DNA of 64,000 nt from JASJBU01 sp963797085 (GCA_963797085.1 CAWCOA010000019.1:248001-312000); one strand, 5' to 3'; shown: positions 48,546 through 58,622, numbered from the stretch's first letter. Made by a program: numbers and translations. Notes: generated from the sequence alone by a model not told the origin.

Positions 48546-49859
48546 TCACTTCGCCAAATGTTCCACCCGGATACGCACGACCTGACCGGCAACACTGCTC
48601 AGCGCTTCAATTTGCTTGATTGCCATATTCATTTGCCTCTCCACGACGCGATGAGTCAGCATTACCAGAGGCAGCATGGTTTCCTTCTCAGCCGGTTCTT
48701 TTTGCTGGATTGCCTCGATACTGATACCCGCGTCTCCCAGTATACCGGCAATACTCGCAACCACTCCTGGCTTGTCTGCAACCTGAATGCGAAGATAGTA
48801 AGCAGTTTCGACCTCCTCCATGTCCAGAATAGGCAGATCCGATAATTCATCCGGCTGAAAAGCCAGATGGGGCACCCGGTTGCCCGGGTCGGTAGTCAAG
48901 GCGCGTACCACATCTACTACATCCGCAACCACTGCAGAGGCCGTCGGCTCGGAACCTGCGCCAGCTCCATAGTAGAGTGTCGGCCCCACTGCATCCCCCA
49001 TAACCAGCACGGCGTTCATCACCCCATCCACATTGGCAATCAGACGCCGCTCGGGAATCATTGTCGGATGCACCCTCAGTTCAATACCCTGTTCTGTCCT
49101 GCGGGTAATACCGAGATGCTTGATGCGATAACCCAACTGGCCGGCATACTCCACATCCTGCCGCTCAATCTTGGTGATACCTTCAGTGTAAGTTTTGTCA
49201 AATTGCAGAGGGATACCAAATGCGATAGAGCCGAGAATGGTGAGCTTGTGAGCGGCATCTATACCCTCGACATCAAAAGTCGGATCCGCCTCCGCATATC
49301 CCAACGCCTGCGCCTCTTTAAGCACATCCGCAAAATCCCGGCCCTTATCGCGCATTTCAGTGAGGATAAAGTTGCCGGTACCGTTGATGATGCCCGCAAT
49401 CCATTCGATTTGATTGGCCGCCAGTCCTTCGCGCACCGCTTTGATGATGGGTATTCCTCCGGCGACTGCCGCTTCAAAGGCCACCGTAACCCCCTTCTTC
49501 TGTGCTGCGGCGAAGATCTCATTACCATGCATGGCGATCAGCGCCTTATTGGCGGTCACCACATGCTTGCCATTCTCGATCGCCTGCAATACCAGTTCAC
49601 GAGCGGGAGAATAACCACCGATCAATTCTATGATGATTTCAACCTCAGGGTTGTTAACCACGGCAAAGGCATCATCAGTCACAGCCACCTGATCCAGACC
49701 CAGCAGATTTTCCGCGTCATACGACTTGGCTGCCGCATGGGAGATCTGAATGCCACGTCCTGCCCGCCGCGCGATCTCATCAGCGTTCCTGGTCAGAACA
49801 TTCAATGTACCGCCACCAACGGTGCCCAGTCCCAACAGACCAACTTTGACTGGATTCAA
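48546..49859 (-). CDS. hom: Homoserine dehydrogenase
   Basis: The 437-residue protein is a monofunctional homoserine dehydrogenase. It has the NAD(P)-binding GLLGLGTVGGGTLNVL at residues 8-23, VVTANKALIA near 97, the catalytic-domain GIINGTGNFILTEM near 160 and EADPTFDVEGIDAAHKL near 195. A C-terminal ACT domain (about 350-430) probably mediates threonine feedback. It reduces aspartate semialdehyde to homoserine for threonine and methionine. The start is a TTG with an AAGGAG site 7 bases upstream; no ATG lies at the right place. The AlaC-type gene follows upstream in the same direction, a common gammaproteobacterial order. Confidence 0.95.
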   Translation of the reverse strand: MNPVKVGLLGLGTVGGGTLNVLTRNADEIARRAGRGIQISHAAAKSYDAENLLGLDQVAVTDDAFAVVNNPEVEIIIELIGGYSPARELVLQAIENGKHVVTANKALIAMHGNEIFAAAQKKGVTVAFEAAVAGGIPIIKAVREGLAANQIEWIAGIINGTGNFILTEMRDKGRDFADVLKEAQALGYAEADPTFDVEGIDAAHKLTILGSIAFGIPLQFDKTYTEGITKIERQDVEYAGQLGYRIKHLGITRRTEQGIELRVHPTMIPERRLIANVDGVMNAVLVMGDAVGPTLYYGAGAGSEPTASAVVADVVDVVRALTTDPGNRVPHLAFQPDELSDLPILDMEEVETAYYLRIQVADKPGVVASIAGILGDAGISIEAIQQKEPAEKETMLPLVMLTHRVVERQMNMAIKQIEALSSVAGQVVRIRVEHLAK

Positions 49860-50049
49860 AGTAATTCTCCTTATGCTTATTAATTAGTTAGAGTCGAGAA
49901 ACACCCCTCCCTGGGATGTTTCTGGAACGGAATCGAAAAATGCGATTTTCCGATTCCTTCATTTTCAAAGGCTTAGTGCCTCTGAAAATGCTGGCACGTC
50001 CCTGTGTCAGATTAGTATCCGTCCTTTCTGGACAGAAACTACTTATGAT

Positions 50050-51255
50050 TCAATTGCTGACTACGCCATCTTGGCGAAACATGTCTCGAATACCACGCAC
50101 CGCTTGCCGGGTGCGATGTTCATTTTCTATGAGGCCAAACCGTACATGGTCATCACCATGCTCGCCAAAGCCGACACCCGGGGAGACTGCCACCTTGGCC
50201 TCCTGCAGGAGTTTCTTGGAAAACTCCAGAGAGCCCAGAGACTGATAGGCTTCCGGAATGGGCGCCCAGACAAACATGGTCGCCTTGGGCCTCTCCACCT
50301 TCCAGCCGATATTGTTCAGTCCATCACACAACACATCACGCCGCGCCTGATACATATCACGGATCTCATGGACCACGTCCTGCGGTCCCTCCAGCGCGGC
50401 AATCGCGGCCACCTGGATCGGAGTGAATGTCCCATAATCGAGATAGGACTTGATGCGCGACAATGCGGCTACCAAGGTCTTGTTGCCACACATGAAACCG
50501 ACCCGCCAGCCCGGCATGTTGTAGCTTTTCGAAAGCGAGAAGAACTCTACTGCAATCTCTTCAGCTCCCGGCACCTGCAGGATGGAGGGCGCCACATAAC
50601 CGTCGAAAACGATATCCGCGTAAGCGAGGTCATGGACCACCCAGATGTTGTACTCCTTGGCAATCTCCACCACCTTTTCAAAGAAATCCAACTCCACGCA
50701 GTGTGTAGTGGGATTGCCCGGAAAGTTTAGCACCAGCATTTTGGGTCTCGGCCAGGAATCCTTGATCGAACGCTCCAGTTCTCCAAAGAAATTACCATCA
50801 GGCACCATGGGCACATGGCGCACATCCGCACCGGCAATGATAAAACCGTAGGGGTGGATCGGATATGCCGGGTTGGGTACCAGCACCGAGTCTCCCGGGC
50901 CCATGCAGGCCAGCGCCAGATGAGCCAGGCCCTCCTTTGAACCGATCGTAGCAATGACCTGGGAGTCAGGATCCAGATCGACATCGTAGCGATTCTTGTA
51001 CCATCGGCTCATGGCCCGGCGCAACCTGGGTATCCCCTTGGACATGGAATAGCGGTGGGTATCCTTGCGATTGGCCACCTCACAGAGCTTGTCCACTATG
51101 TGTTGTGGTGTAGGCTGATCCGGGTTGCCCATGCCAAAATCAATGATATCCTCACCCCGTGCCCGCGCCGCAGCCTTCAACTCATTGACAATAGCGAACA
51201 CATAGGGCGGCAACCGATTGATCCTGGGGAAATCTTCCATCGCTGGCGTGGACAC
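50050..51255 (-). CDS. alaC: Alanine-type class I aminotransferase (AlaC-like)
   Basis: The PLP-dependent fold type I enzyme shows IDFGMGNPDQPTPQHIVDKL near the N-terminus and VLVPNPAYPIHPYGFIIAGA. VHDLAYADIVFDGY holds the PLP-binding Asp/Tyr, the Lys of FFSLSKSYNMPGWRVGF is the Schiff-base residue, and VRFGLIENEHRTRQAVRG is near the end. It matches glutamate-pyruvate transaminases of the AlaC group that sit next to hom. I prefer the GTG at 51255 (VSTPAMEDF), which has AGAGGTG shortly upstream; the ATG at 51240 (MEDFPRINRL) is the alternative. The frame is open up to 51312. Confidence 0.92.
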   Translation of the reverse strand: MSTPAMEDFPRINRLPPYVFAIVNELKAAARARGEDIIDFGMGNPDQPTPQHIVDKLCEVANRKDTHRYSMSKGIPRLRRAMSRWYKNRYDVDLDPDSQVIATIGSKEGLAHLALACMGPGDSVLVPNPAYPIHPYGFIIAGADVRHVPMVPDGNFFGELERSIKDSWPRPKMLVLNFPGNPTTHCVELDFFEKVVEIAKEYNIWVVHDLAYADIVFDGYVAPSILQVPGAEEIAVEFFSLSKSYNMPGWRVGFMCGNKTLVAALSRIKSYLDYGTFTPIQVAAIAALEGPQDVVHEIRDMYQARRDVLCDGLNNIGWKVERPKATMFVWAPIPEAYQSLGSLEFSKKLLQEAKVAVSPGVGFGEHGDDHVRFGLIENEHRTRQAVRGIRDMFRQDGVVSN

Positions 51256-51376
51256 GAACACCTCTAGCTTTTGACGACTTAAAACAGTTAAAGTTAACTG
51301 ACGAATCGGCAAAGATCAATTCAGCCGTTCATAATTTACGCTTTTTTCGATCTCTAAAATCCGGTATCTTTTTGCT

Positions 51377-51748
51377 ATGAAATTCACTCAGGACGATACT
51401 GGGGGTGGCAACATCATCCAGAGCTATGCAAAAGGCCGGGTTGTTATCAATGGCAAGATCCATCAACAAAGCCTGATCGTAACACCATCAGAGGTTATCG
51501 ACACATGGCGGCCGGCAGATTTCTCCAGCCTCACAGCCGATGATCTCTCCCTACTGGCTGACCTGACCCCGGAAATCGTCATATTGGGAACTGGGGAGTC
51601 ACAGAGATTTCCCGCCTATTCCCTGTCACAACAGTTAATTACGCAGCAAATAGGCATAGAGAGTATGGCAACCGCAGCGGCCTGCCGCACCTACAATATT
51701 TTGATGGGTGAAGGGCGTAGAGTTGTTGCAGCACTATTCATGATCTAG
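51377..51748 (+). CDS. Mth938-domain (DUF498) protein
   Basis: The 123-residue protein has the compact Mth938/NDUFAF3-like fold: NIIQSYAKGRVVINGKIHQQ at the start, LTPEIVILGTGESQRFP in the middle and GIESMATAAACRTYNILMGE at the end. Bacterial members are small soluble proteins of unknown role; the eukaryotic relative NDUFAF3 assists complex I assembly. It is divergent from alaC, and its end overlaps the convergent membrane-protein gene by 4 bases. Confidence 0.88.
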   Translation: MKFTQDDTGGGNIIQSYAKGRVVINGKIHQQSLIVTPSEVIDTWRPADFSSLTADDLSLLADLTPEIVILGTGESQRFPAYSLSQQLITQQIGIESMATAAACRTYNILMGEGRRVVAALFMI

Positions 51749-52299
51749 TGTACCCGTTCATCCGCTACGGACGGCTGTTCAAGATCATCCTCAAGCACGA
51801 CCACCGTATCCGGAGCCGGGTACTTTTCCACAATACGTTTTGGCAATCGATGCAGTGAAGACTGATGCAGTGCATCCGACTCCATCAGGATCAACACCAG
51901 TACGGTGACCATCACCGGCAGAATCCCCACGCCACCACTCAAGGCATAAACAGCCACTTTCATCATTCCCAAGTAGGTATACCCCAACCAGCCGAGAATC
52001 ACTACCGTCAGCGCCAATAACAGCATATAGATAAACAGTCGGCTACGCGCCGCGCAAATCTGCCAGTGGCACATCACATACCAGTCGTCCTGTTTCACCG
52101 AGCGGTGAGCCCGCCAGAGAATGTAGGTCAACGTGACAAGAGAAAAAACCGGGACCAGGGCAAGTGGCTGCCAATAAGAGTTCGCCAAACCCAAGGATGC
52201 CACAAACCATAGAATATGGTTGCCGATCAGATTGGTCAGTAAAATTTCATGGGGGATTTTTGCCTTGTGCGCCACTTCATCGGAGATTTTGAATTTCAT
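51745..52299 (-). CDS. Hypothetical four-helix membrane protein (184 aa)
   Basis: Predicted membrane segments lie at about residues 28-45, 47-63, 88-112 and 122-142, with a conserved-looking HRSVKQDDWYVMCHWQICAARS loop between the second and third. The C-terminus is acidic and hydrophilic. I do not recognise the family. No operon partner is present. Confidence 0.65.
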   Translation of the reverse strand: MKFKISDEVAHKAKIPHEILLTNLIGNHILWFVASLGLANSYWQPLALVPVFSLVTLTYILWRAHRSVKQDDWYVMCHWQICAARSRLFIYMLLLALTVVILGWLGYTYLGMMKVAVYALSGGVGILPVMVTVLVLILMESDALHQSSLHRLPKRIVEKYPAPDTVVVLEDDLEQPSVADERVH

Positions 52300-52587
52300 C
52301 AGATGCTACCCCCTGGCTGTGTTAAAAGTGTCAAAAGCACAGCGCGCAGGCTACCATCAGGCAGGCTTAATTGCACCTTTTCAGCAGGCGCTTCAGCTGC
52401 TTGATTGTGCAATAGAAGGCATGAAATATCCGCTAGGTGGTCATGAGCATGCATCCCATTTGACAATTATTATGCGCCAGACAGCGTTCGCCACTGTAGA
52501 ATTACCAAGAGCAGCAGTAGCAAGTAATAAATGCAGATAAAATCACCGCTCAAGTTTGGTATCTAATCTCTGTCCTGGACGTCACCA

Positions 52588-53271
52588 ATGGAAAGAAAAA
52601 TTTTTTTATGGGTCTTTTCCCTGACCCTGATTGCACTGGCCCTCGCAATTCTCCTGCCGGGTGGCAGAACGATGGACAAGGATCCAAAACTACCCTGGGA
52701 CATCCGACTGGATCAGCAGGGCGGCTCTGAGGTTTTTGGGCTGAGCCTGGAACAGAGCACGCTGAATGATGCCAAACAGATATTCCAGAATGAGGGCAAG
52801 GTTAGTTTATTTATCACCCGGGAGGGGAAACCCGCCCTGGAAGCCTATTTCGAAAGAATCTTCCTGAGTGGATTGCGAGCTGATTTCGTTCTGGTATTGG
52901 AGGCAGAGGATCACCAGCTACAAGAACTTTACGACAGAGGGAGCCGCATCAGCCGCACCACTGAAATCACCCGCAAAGTAGAACTGACAGCGGACGACGA
53001 ATTATTGGTTGGAAATTTTCCGATCAAGCTGATCAACTACATTCCGGCGGCAGACCTAGATAATGAACTGATTTTAGAGCGCTTTGGCGAACCTGGCGAA
53101 CGAATTGAAGAGCGTGAGTCTGGAGTCACCCACTGGATCTACCCGGAAACCGGCCTGAGTATCGGGGTGAATCCGGAGGGAAAGGAAATACTGCAATATA
53201 TATTGCCGAACAAGATCGATAGCCTGATCGATGTGATCAAACAGAATAACCAGGATCAAACCCGGTCATAG
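52588..53271 (+). CDS. Hypothetical membrane-anchored protein (227 aa)
   Basis: An N-terminal membrane anchor (about residues 6-25, ending ILLPGG) precedes a soluble alpha/beta domain with LDQQGGSEVFGLSLEQSTLN and ERFGEPGERIEERESGVTHW near the end. The pattern of repeated alternating strands and a GLSIGVNPEGKEILQYI strand suggests a periplasmic protein. I cannot name it. It ends 20 bases from the convergent ccoS gene, and nothing links it to the oxidase. Confidence 0.65.
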   Translation: MERKIFLWVFSLTLIALALAILLPGGRTMDKDPKLPWDIRLDQQGGSEVFGLSLEQSTLNDAKQIFQNEGKVSLFITREGKPALEAYFERIFLSGLRADFVLVLEAEDHQLQELYDRGSRISRTTEITRKVELTADDELLVGNFPIKLINYIPAADLDNELILERFGEPGERIEERESGVTHWIYPETGLSIGVNPEGKEILQYILPNKIDSLIDVIKQNNQDQTRS

Positions 53272-53291
53272 TGGGGAGCTGAGACCGATAA

Positions 53292-53489
53292 CTACTCCTG
53301 GTCTTCGGCATCAGGCATTCTTTGCTGCGGTTTTTGCTTCGGCGGCAAGTCCTCATCCATCAGGATACGATGCCCTTCTCCTTCAAGATCGTCGAATTGT
53401 CCACTCCGCGCCGCCCAAAACAAAACGGCAACCGCAACCAGACCCAGAATGATCATGCCGGGAATCAGGCCATAGATTACTTCCATCAC
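53292..53489 (-). CDS. ccoS: CcoS, cbb3 oxidase maturation protein
   Basis: The 65-residue protein has one N-terminal membrane helix (MIILGLVAVAVLFWAARSGQ) immediately followed by FDDLEGEGHRILMDED, the CcoS signature. CcoS is required for metal and heme insertion into CcoN. It is downstream of ccoI with a 100-base gap, and completes the ccoGHIS maturation set. Confidence 0.93.
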   Translation of the reverse strand: MMEVIYGLIPGMIILGLVAVAVLFWAARSGQFDDLEGEGHRILMDEDLPPKQKPQQRMPDAEDQE

Positions 53490-53590
53490 AGCACTCCGTA
53501 ATTAAATGGGTTTTCCCAGTCACTTTAGGTGCCGGGCTTGTTAACCCAGGCAACGGCCTGGAGAGCGTATCCGCTGTCTTCAGCGATCCG

Positions 53591-56086
53591 CTAGCGAGGT
53601 TTAACACCCCTGAACAGGGTGCGTATCCGGGCGGAATTGCCAATTACCGCCAATGAACTGAGAGGCATGGAAACAGCGGCCACCAAGGGTGTGACGACAG
53701 CCGCCATGGCCAGAGGCACCATAATAATATTATACACGATCGAGATACCGATATTCTGGCGTATTGTGCGCAGGGTACGGCGGGAAAGACCAATGGCCAG
53801 TCGTACTTTATCCAGCTCACCGTTCATCAGAACGATATCCGAGCTGGCAATGGAGACATCTGTCCCTGTGCCCATGGCGATCCCCACGTTCGCCCGCACC
53901 AGGGCCGGCGCATCATTCACACCATCACCCACCATCGCAACACGATTTGCGCCCTCTTGCAGTTGCTGGATAACCTTATCCTTGTCCTCCGGCAGCACCT
54001 CGGCAATCACCGCCATGCCGCCCAAACGCCGGGCGATGCTTTCCGCCACTTGCTTACGGTCACCGCTCAACAGGGTCAGCTCAAGCCCTTCAGCCTTGAG
54101 CTCCTCCACCAAATGACGCGCTTCAGGACGAACCTGATCTTCGATAGCCAGGAGTGCGACCTCTTTCCCGGCAAAAGCAACACGAATCGACCCAATCCCT
54201 GAGCTATCCAATTCATCAGCCAATTTATCGAAGTGCTTTACTCTATTGATCTGCCAGACATCCAGCCAGGCGCTGTTACCCGCCAACAGCGTATTGCCAG
54301 CCACCTCACCGGCCACACCGAATCCAGGACGGTACTCAAAATTCTTTACCTTCCCCGGCCGCTCAATTGCGAACTTTTCCGCCAGCTCAAGAATCGCACT
54401 TGCCGTGGGATGCTCCGAGTATTTTTCAAGCGCGGCAAGATCCCTTAGCAGCTCTCTAAACTGACTGGTGGGCGGTTCATTTGCCAGGTTCTTCCAGTCG
54501 GCATCCTGCTGATGGATGGCAACTACAGACAACCTGCCTTCTGTCAGCGTGCCGGTCTTATCGAACACCACATGGTTGATCGAGGAGAGAGACTCCAGTA
54601 CCTCGCCATTTTTCACCAGGATGCCATACTTGGCGCCTAATCCAGACGCGACCGCTATCGACATTGGCGTAGCCAGACCGAAGGCGCATGGGCAGGTGAT
54701 GATCAACACTGAAGTGGCCGCCAGCAGCGCCAGTTCCAGTGAGGTGCTCTGCCACCAGAAAAAGGTCAATGTGGCCAGGCCCAGGGTCACGGCCACAAAC
54801 CAGGGGACGATCTGATCCGCAACACATTGGATAGGCGCCTTGGAGGCTTGCGCCTCTTCCACCAGATTGATGATCCGCCCCAGGGCAGTTCGCTTGAGGG
54901 AACCGGTCATCTGCACCTGCAACACGCCATGCCCATTGATAGTGCCGGCTGATACCTTGTCTCCCAAACACTTTACCACTGGGAGCGATTCACCGGTCAA
55001 CAAGGCTTCATCGACATTGCTCTGACCTTCAAGTATCACACCATCTATGGGCACCCGCTCACCCGGTTTAACCAGCACAGTCTCCCCGGTCGCCACGGCT
55101 CGCACCGGAACCAGAGACTCCTCTCCATCCCGAATTATCGTTGCGACCTTCGGCTGCAAGTCCAGCAGTCGCTGGGTCGCTGCCACAGCCTGGCGTTTCG
55201 AGATCGCTTCGAGATAGCGGCCCACCAGAATGACAAACAGAAAATTGACCACCGTGTCGAAATAGACTTCGCCGGTGGTGCTTCCGGAAACAGTCACATA
55301 GACCGAATAGAGATAGGTGATACTGGCGCCAATGGCGATGGGCAGATCCATACCCAAATGGAAATTTCGCAATCCGGACCAGGCTCCCTTGAAGAATGGG
55401 AAACCGGAATAGGCCAGCACCGGGGTGGCCAGGACAAGACCAACCCAATGAAACAGCGTGCGGAACTCTCCTTCGCTGGCCCCGGAATAGAGCGCGATAG
55501 AGATCCACATCAGGTTCATCATACCGAAGGCGGCAAACGCCATGCGATAGAGCAAGTTCCTGTTTTGCCGCTTTAAGGCACCCTCGGCGGCTTCGGGGTC
55601 ATAGGGTACTGCCGCGTAACCGATCTGACCCAGGCGGTTGATGATGCTGGAGAGGGAGGCCTGATTGTTGTGCCATTTGACATGCAGACGCTTCCCGGAG
55701 AGGTTGACCTGCGCCTGAATGATCCCAGGCATGGCGTTGAGAGAATGTTCGATGAGCCAGACACAGGCGGCACAATGGATGCCCTCGACCAGCAGATGGA
55801 TGCTCCGCTCTTCACCCAGATCCCCGACAAACTCCTCCTGCACCTCATCCAGGTCATAGAGTCCAAGCTCACTCGAGATCTCGGGTGGTGGCGCGAGACA
55901 TGCGCCTTCAGGTGTCCGCTGATAGAAGCCTTCGAGACCGGCCTGATAAATAGCCTCACAGACGGCCTTGCATCCAGTGCAACAGAAGCGCTGGGGCTCG
56001 CCCTGGATCTCTGCGATCACCTCGTCTTGCGGTGGCACGGGGAGACCGCAGTGGAAGCAGCTCTGCTGCGAGGTTGAAACCGACAC
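53591..56086 (-). CDS. ccoI: CcoI, copper-exporting P-type ATPase for cbb3 oxidase assembly
   Basis: The 831-residue protein has an N-terminal Cys-rich domain (FHCGLPVP; CCTGCKAVCEAI, about 15-50) and an HMA-like domain with GIHCAACVWLIEHSL near 100. Eight membrane helices follow, with the CPC motif in ITCPCAFGLATP. The phosphorylation site DKTGTLTEGRL, the ATP-binding HPTASAILELAE and the hinge MVGDGVNDAPAL come after it. It carries Cu for the CuB centre of CcoN rather than general copper export. It is preceded by ccoH with 8 bases between them. Confidence 0.95.
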   Translation of the reverse strand: MSVSTSQQSCFHCGLPVPPQDEVIAEIQGEPQRFCCTGCKAVCEAIYQAGLEGFYQRTPEGACLAPPPEISSELGLYDLDEVQEEFVGDLGEERSIHLLVEGIHCAACVWLIEHSLNAMPGIIQAQVNLSGKRLHVKWHNNQASLSSIINRLGQIGYAAVPYDPEAAEGALKRQNRNLLYRMAFAAFGMMNLMWISIALYSGASEGEFRTLFHWVGLVLATPVLAYSGFPFFKGAWSGLRNFHLGMDLPIAIGASITYLYSVYVTVSGSTTGEVYFDTVVNFLFVILVGRYLEAISKRQAVAATQRLLDLQPKVATIIRDGEESLVPVRAVATGETVLVKPGERVPIDGVILEGQSNVDEALLTGESLPVVKCLGDKVSAGTINGHGVLQVQMTGSLKRTALGRIINLVEEAQASKAPIQCVADQIVPWFVAVTLGLATLTFFWWQSTSLELALLAATSVLIITCPCAFGLATPMSIAVASGLGAKYGILVKNGEVLESLSSINHVVFDKTGTLTEGRLSVVAIHQQDADWKNLANEPPTSQFRELLRDLAALEKYSEHPTASAILELAEKFAIERPGKVKNFEYRPGFGVAGEVAGNTLLAGNSAWLDVWQINRVKHFDKLADELDSSGIGSIRVAFAGKEVALLAIEDQVRPEARHLVEELKAEGLELTLLSGDRKQVAESIARRLGGMAVIAEVLPEDKDKVIQQLQEGANRVAMVGDGVNDAPALVRANVGIAMGTGTDVSIASSDIVLMNGELDKVRLAIGLSRRTLRTIRQNIGISIVYNIIMVPLAMAAVVTPLVAAVSMPLSSLAVIGNSARIRTLFRGVKPR

Positions 56087-56094
56087 GATAAAAC

Positions 56095-56598
56095 TCAGGG
56101 CACCCAGTCGATTCCCACCCCAATCCTTTTGGGTGTGTTGAACTCGTCTTCTCCCCGTTTGGCGCTTACCAGTGTGTCCCAGGCGCCTAATAGGGGAAAG
56201 CTGACCTCCGCTTCATACAAGCCGGGCTCCACTTGTTTCATAGGCAAGGAAAAATCTGCATTCTTGTCGGATGGCCGATAAGCATAGAAAGTCACCGATT
56301 CAGGGCGAACCGGTTGGCCCATCTTATCTTTTACACTGAAACGGCAGGTAACCGGTTCATCGATCTCGATCTTCCTTGGAAGCTGAATCGCCATGACCCA
56401 GCCAGGATCACGAGCCTGGCGCTTGAGCATATTTTTTTCATAATCCTGCCCACGGTCATAGAAATCATCTACCACCAAACCAGAATCGTTTTTAGCAGCC
56501 ATATAGATCATGACCATGTTCATGCTAAAGAAGATCACGACCATAGCTACCCATGCGATTACCCAGGGACTGCGCCATGCTGAATTTTTATCTGACAT
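56095..56598 (-). CDS. ccoH: CcoH (FixH) oxidase maturation protein
   Basis: The 167-residue protein has an N-terminal membrane helix (about 11-35, SPWVIAWVAMVVIFFSMNMV). The conserved YDRGQDYEKNMLKRQA follows near 42, then a periplasmic beta domain (FHSV-like SVKDKMGQPVRPESV and VEPGLYEAEVSFPLLG). FixH/CcoH binds the ATPase and stabilises early assembly intermediates. The order ccoG-ccoH-ccoI-ccoS is canonical. Confidence 0.92.
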   Translation of the reverse strand: MSDKNSAWRSPWVIAWVAMVVIFFSMNMVMIYMAAKNDSGLVVDDFYDRGQDYEKNMLKRQARDPGWVMAIQLPRKIEIDEPVTCRFSVKDKMGQPVRPESVTFYAYRPSDKNADFSLPMKQVEPGLYEAEVSFPLLGAWDTLVSAKRGEDEFNTPKRIGVGIDWVP

Positions 56599-57008
56599 TT
56601 AGTGTACCTCGCCACCAATATTGTAAGGTTCTGCAAACCGGGAACTACCTAGACACAAGGTATGGCTCGCAGGTAAGACTCGGTCATTTCCAGGGGGTAT
56701 GACAGAGTGAGCAACCGTTGCCCGGCTCGACCACGGAAAGTGCGTCAAATCCGCCATTGCTGCACAAGAATCTTTGTCAAGTCCCTGCCATTGTTGATCC
56801 CATTCGAGGCACTCACCGCTGAGCGGTCTAACAGAAAACACTTTCCATAAGCTTTTTTTAGGGCAGATCGCGTCTTGCCACGGCGGCATATGCGCACTCG
56901 GGATGTTGCAGTATTGGTGACAATGTACACTTGATTACAACCACTTTTAAAACAACCGGGGCAGACCTTGCAGCCCGCCCCCTTATACTAACCTGGATTT
57001 GATATTGG
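56599..57008. other. Gap between ccoG and ccoH
   Basis: About 410 bases separate ccoG and ccoH where they normally abut. A 96-codon ORF ends directly before the ccoH start, but it shows no recognisable domain and its composition is unconvincing. I see no RNA gene or mobile element. Confidence 0.45.
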
Positions 57009-58442
57009 CTATCGACTGGGTCCGATAAACACGCTGTCCCGCTGACTACTCAATACCTCACCGCCGAGTTTGCCTTCAATCTGGAACACAAGTTTTGTAT
57101 TTTCAGCCAATAGATTCTCTTGAGGAACCCTCACGAACACCGTGCGAGGGGTCACTTTTCCGTGCCGTGCGGTGATCTCCTGATCAGCACCCACTAAGAT
57201 CAAGCCCTCTGGTCCCGCAGCACTGATAAAGACCGGAATGTCCTGGGTGGTTTTATTGAGAATCTTCAGGGTGAATTTGTTCTGGATGCTGCCATCGCTC
57301 TGCAACACAAACAGGGGTTGTCTTGCATGGATCACCTTGAGTTCCAGGGCATCCAGCGAGTTCAGACCTAAGCCGATTCCCAGCAAGGCGGCAGACATGA
57401 TAGCAGTGTAGATCCATACCCGCGGCCGCAACCACAATGGCTTGGATTTTTGCTTGGTCTCCAGCGCCTCATAGGATTCATAGCGAACCAGGCCTTTCGG
57501 GCGGCCTATCTTCTCCATCACTTCATCACAGGCGTCGATGCAGAGAGCGCACATGATACAACCCTCCTGCTGCCCATGGCGGATATCGACACCCGTCGGA
57601 CAGACCGCGACACACTGTTTACAGTCGATACAATCACCGGTGGTTCTTTCCTCTTCACTCTGGCCTTTCTTGATCCTGCCGCGAGGTTCACCCCGGTGAA
57701 AATCGTAGGTGGGTACAACAGTGGTCTGATCGATCATGACGCCCTGGATACGGGCATAGGGGCATAGCCAGAAGCAGGCCTGCTCACGCATGTATCCTGC
57801 CAGTAAATAGGTGCCTGCGGTGAACAACGCGATGGTTCCAACGGCTACCGTACCCGCATTGAAGGTAAAGAGGTCCTGCCAGAGTTGACCCGCGTCATAG
57901 AACCAGGCCACAAAGCTGATCCCGGTGAAAACCGAAATAACCAGCCAGATCAGATGCTTGGTCAGTTTAACCCGCAATTTATGAAAATCCAATTTTGCCT
58001 TATCGAGCTTGCGGCGTTTCGGCGGTGCACCTTCCAGTTTGTTCTCTATCCAGGTAAAGACGTCGGTCCAAACCGTCTGAAAGCAAAAAAAGCCACAAAA
58101 CACCCTGCCAGCCATTGCCGTCGCCACCGCCAGCAGCAAGGCAAAAAACAGTAAGGTCAAAGAAAGCATCCAGAAATCTTGCGGCAGGATGGTGAAGCTC
58201 AAAATATGAAACTGACGATTGGGAATATCGAAGAGTACGGCCTGACGGTCCCCCCACTGCAGATAGGGGCCAAAAAAGAAGATCAGCCAGACAGATGCAG
58301 TCATCCAGCGGATGATTCGCCATTTTCCACCAATACGCTTGGCATGAATGGTCTCCTCCCCCGTATTGAGGTCCCAATGATGGGATTCCGCATACAGGTC
58401 ATCAACAGCAGACTGCTGACTACTACTCTGTTGATCATTCAA
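57009..58442 (-). CDS. ccoG: CcoG, polyferredoxin-type copper reductase for cbb3 oxidase
   Basis: The 477-residue protein carries about five membrane helices and a cytoplasmic dicluster ferredoxin domain with CIDCKQCVAVCP and CIMCALCIDACD. It also has the conserved FCGFFCFQTVWTD (near 118) and CFWLCPYARIQGVMID (near 225) Cys motifs. A C-terminal Ig-like domain follows the last helix. It matches CcoG/RdxA, which reduces Cu(II) to Cu(I) for the CcoA/CcoI path. It sits downstream of the ccoNOQP unit after a terminator. Confidence 0.95.
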   Translation of the reverse strand: MNDQQSSSQQSAVDDLYAESHHWDLNTGEETIHAKRIGGKWRIIRWMTASVWLIFFFGPYLQWGDRQAVLFDIPNRQFHILSFTILPQDFWMLSLTLLFFALLLAVATAMAGRVFCGFFCFQTVWTDVFTWIENKLEGAPPKRRKLDKAKLDFHKLRVKLTKHLIWLVISVFTGISFVAWFYDAGQLWQDLFTFNAGTVAVGTIALFTAGTYLLAGYMREQACFWLCPYARIQGVMIDQTTVVPTYDFHRGEPRGRIKKGQSEEERTTGDCIDCKQCVAVCPTGVDIRHGQQEGCIMCALCIDACDEVMEKIGRPKGLVRYESYEALETKQKSKPLWLRPRVWIYTAIMSAALLGIGLGLNSLDALELKVIHARQPLFVLQSDGSIQNKFTLKILNKTTQDIPVFISAAGPEGLILVGADQEITARHGKVTPRTVFVRVPQENLLAENTKLVFQIEGKLGGEVLSSQRDSVFIGPSR

Positions 58443-58568
58443 GGGGAGTCTCTCCTGTCGAATCAGAAATTATCAAATCATTCTAGCTGTGAGTGAAATA
58501 TTCAGCCAATGCGATTTATCAATAACCTGAATCCATTCAATCATTTAATCAGTCGCTAATCCAACAGA

Positions 58569-58600
58569 TAAAAAAAGGGGAGTGCAAAGACTCCCCCTTT
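58569..58600 (-). terminator. Rho-independent terminator of the ccoNOQP unit
   Basis: Read on the minus strand, a stem AGGGGGAGT-CTTTGC-ACTCCCCT with one bulge is followed by a T run. It lies 23 bases after the 40-residue ORF at 58623 and before ccoG, so it would end the oxidase structural operon. Confidence 0.8.
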
Positions 58601-58622
58601 CTTGTTCAAGCAATTGATCGGT

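Noticed and set aside
48867..49883. Plus-strand ORF of 338 codons
   Set aside because: It is the antisense shadow of homoserine dehydrogenase, whose motifs are clear.
56599..56889. Minus-strand ORF of 96 codons ending directly before ccoH
   Set aside because: The adjacency is suggestive, but the translation has no recognisable fold, signal or family resemblance, so it was left as an unexplained gap.
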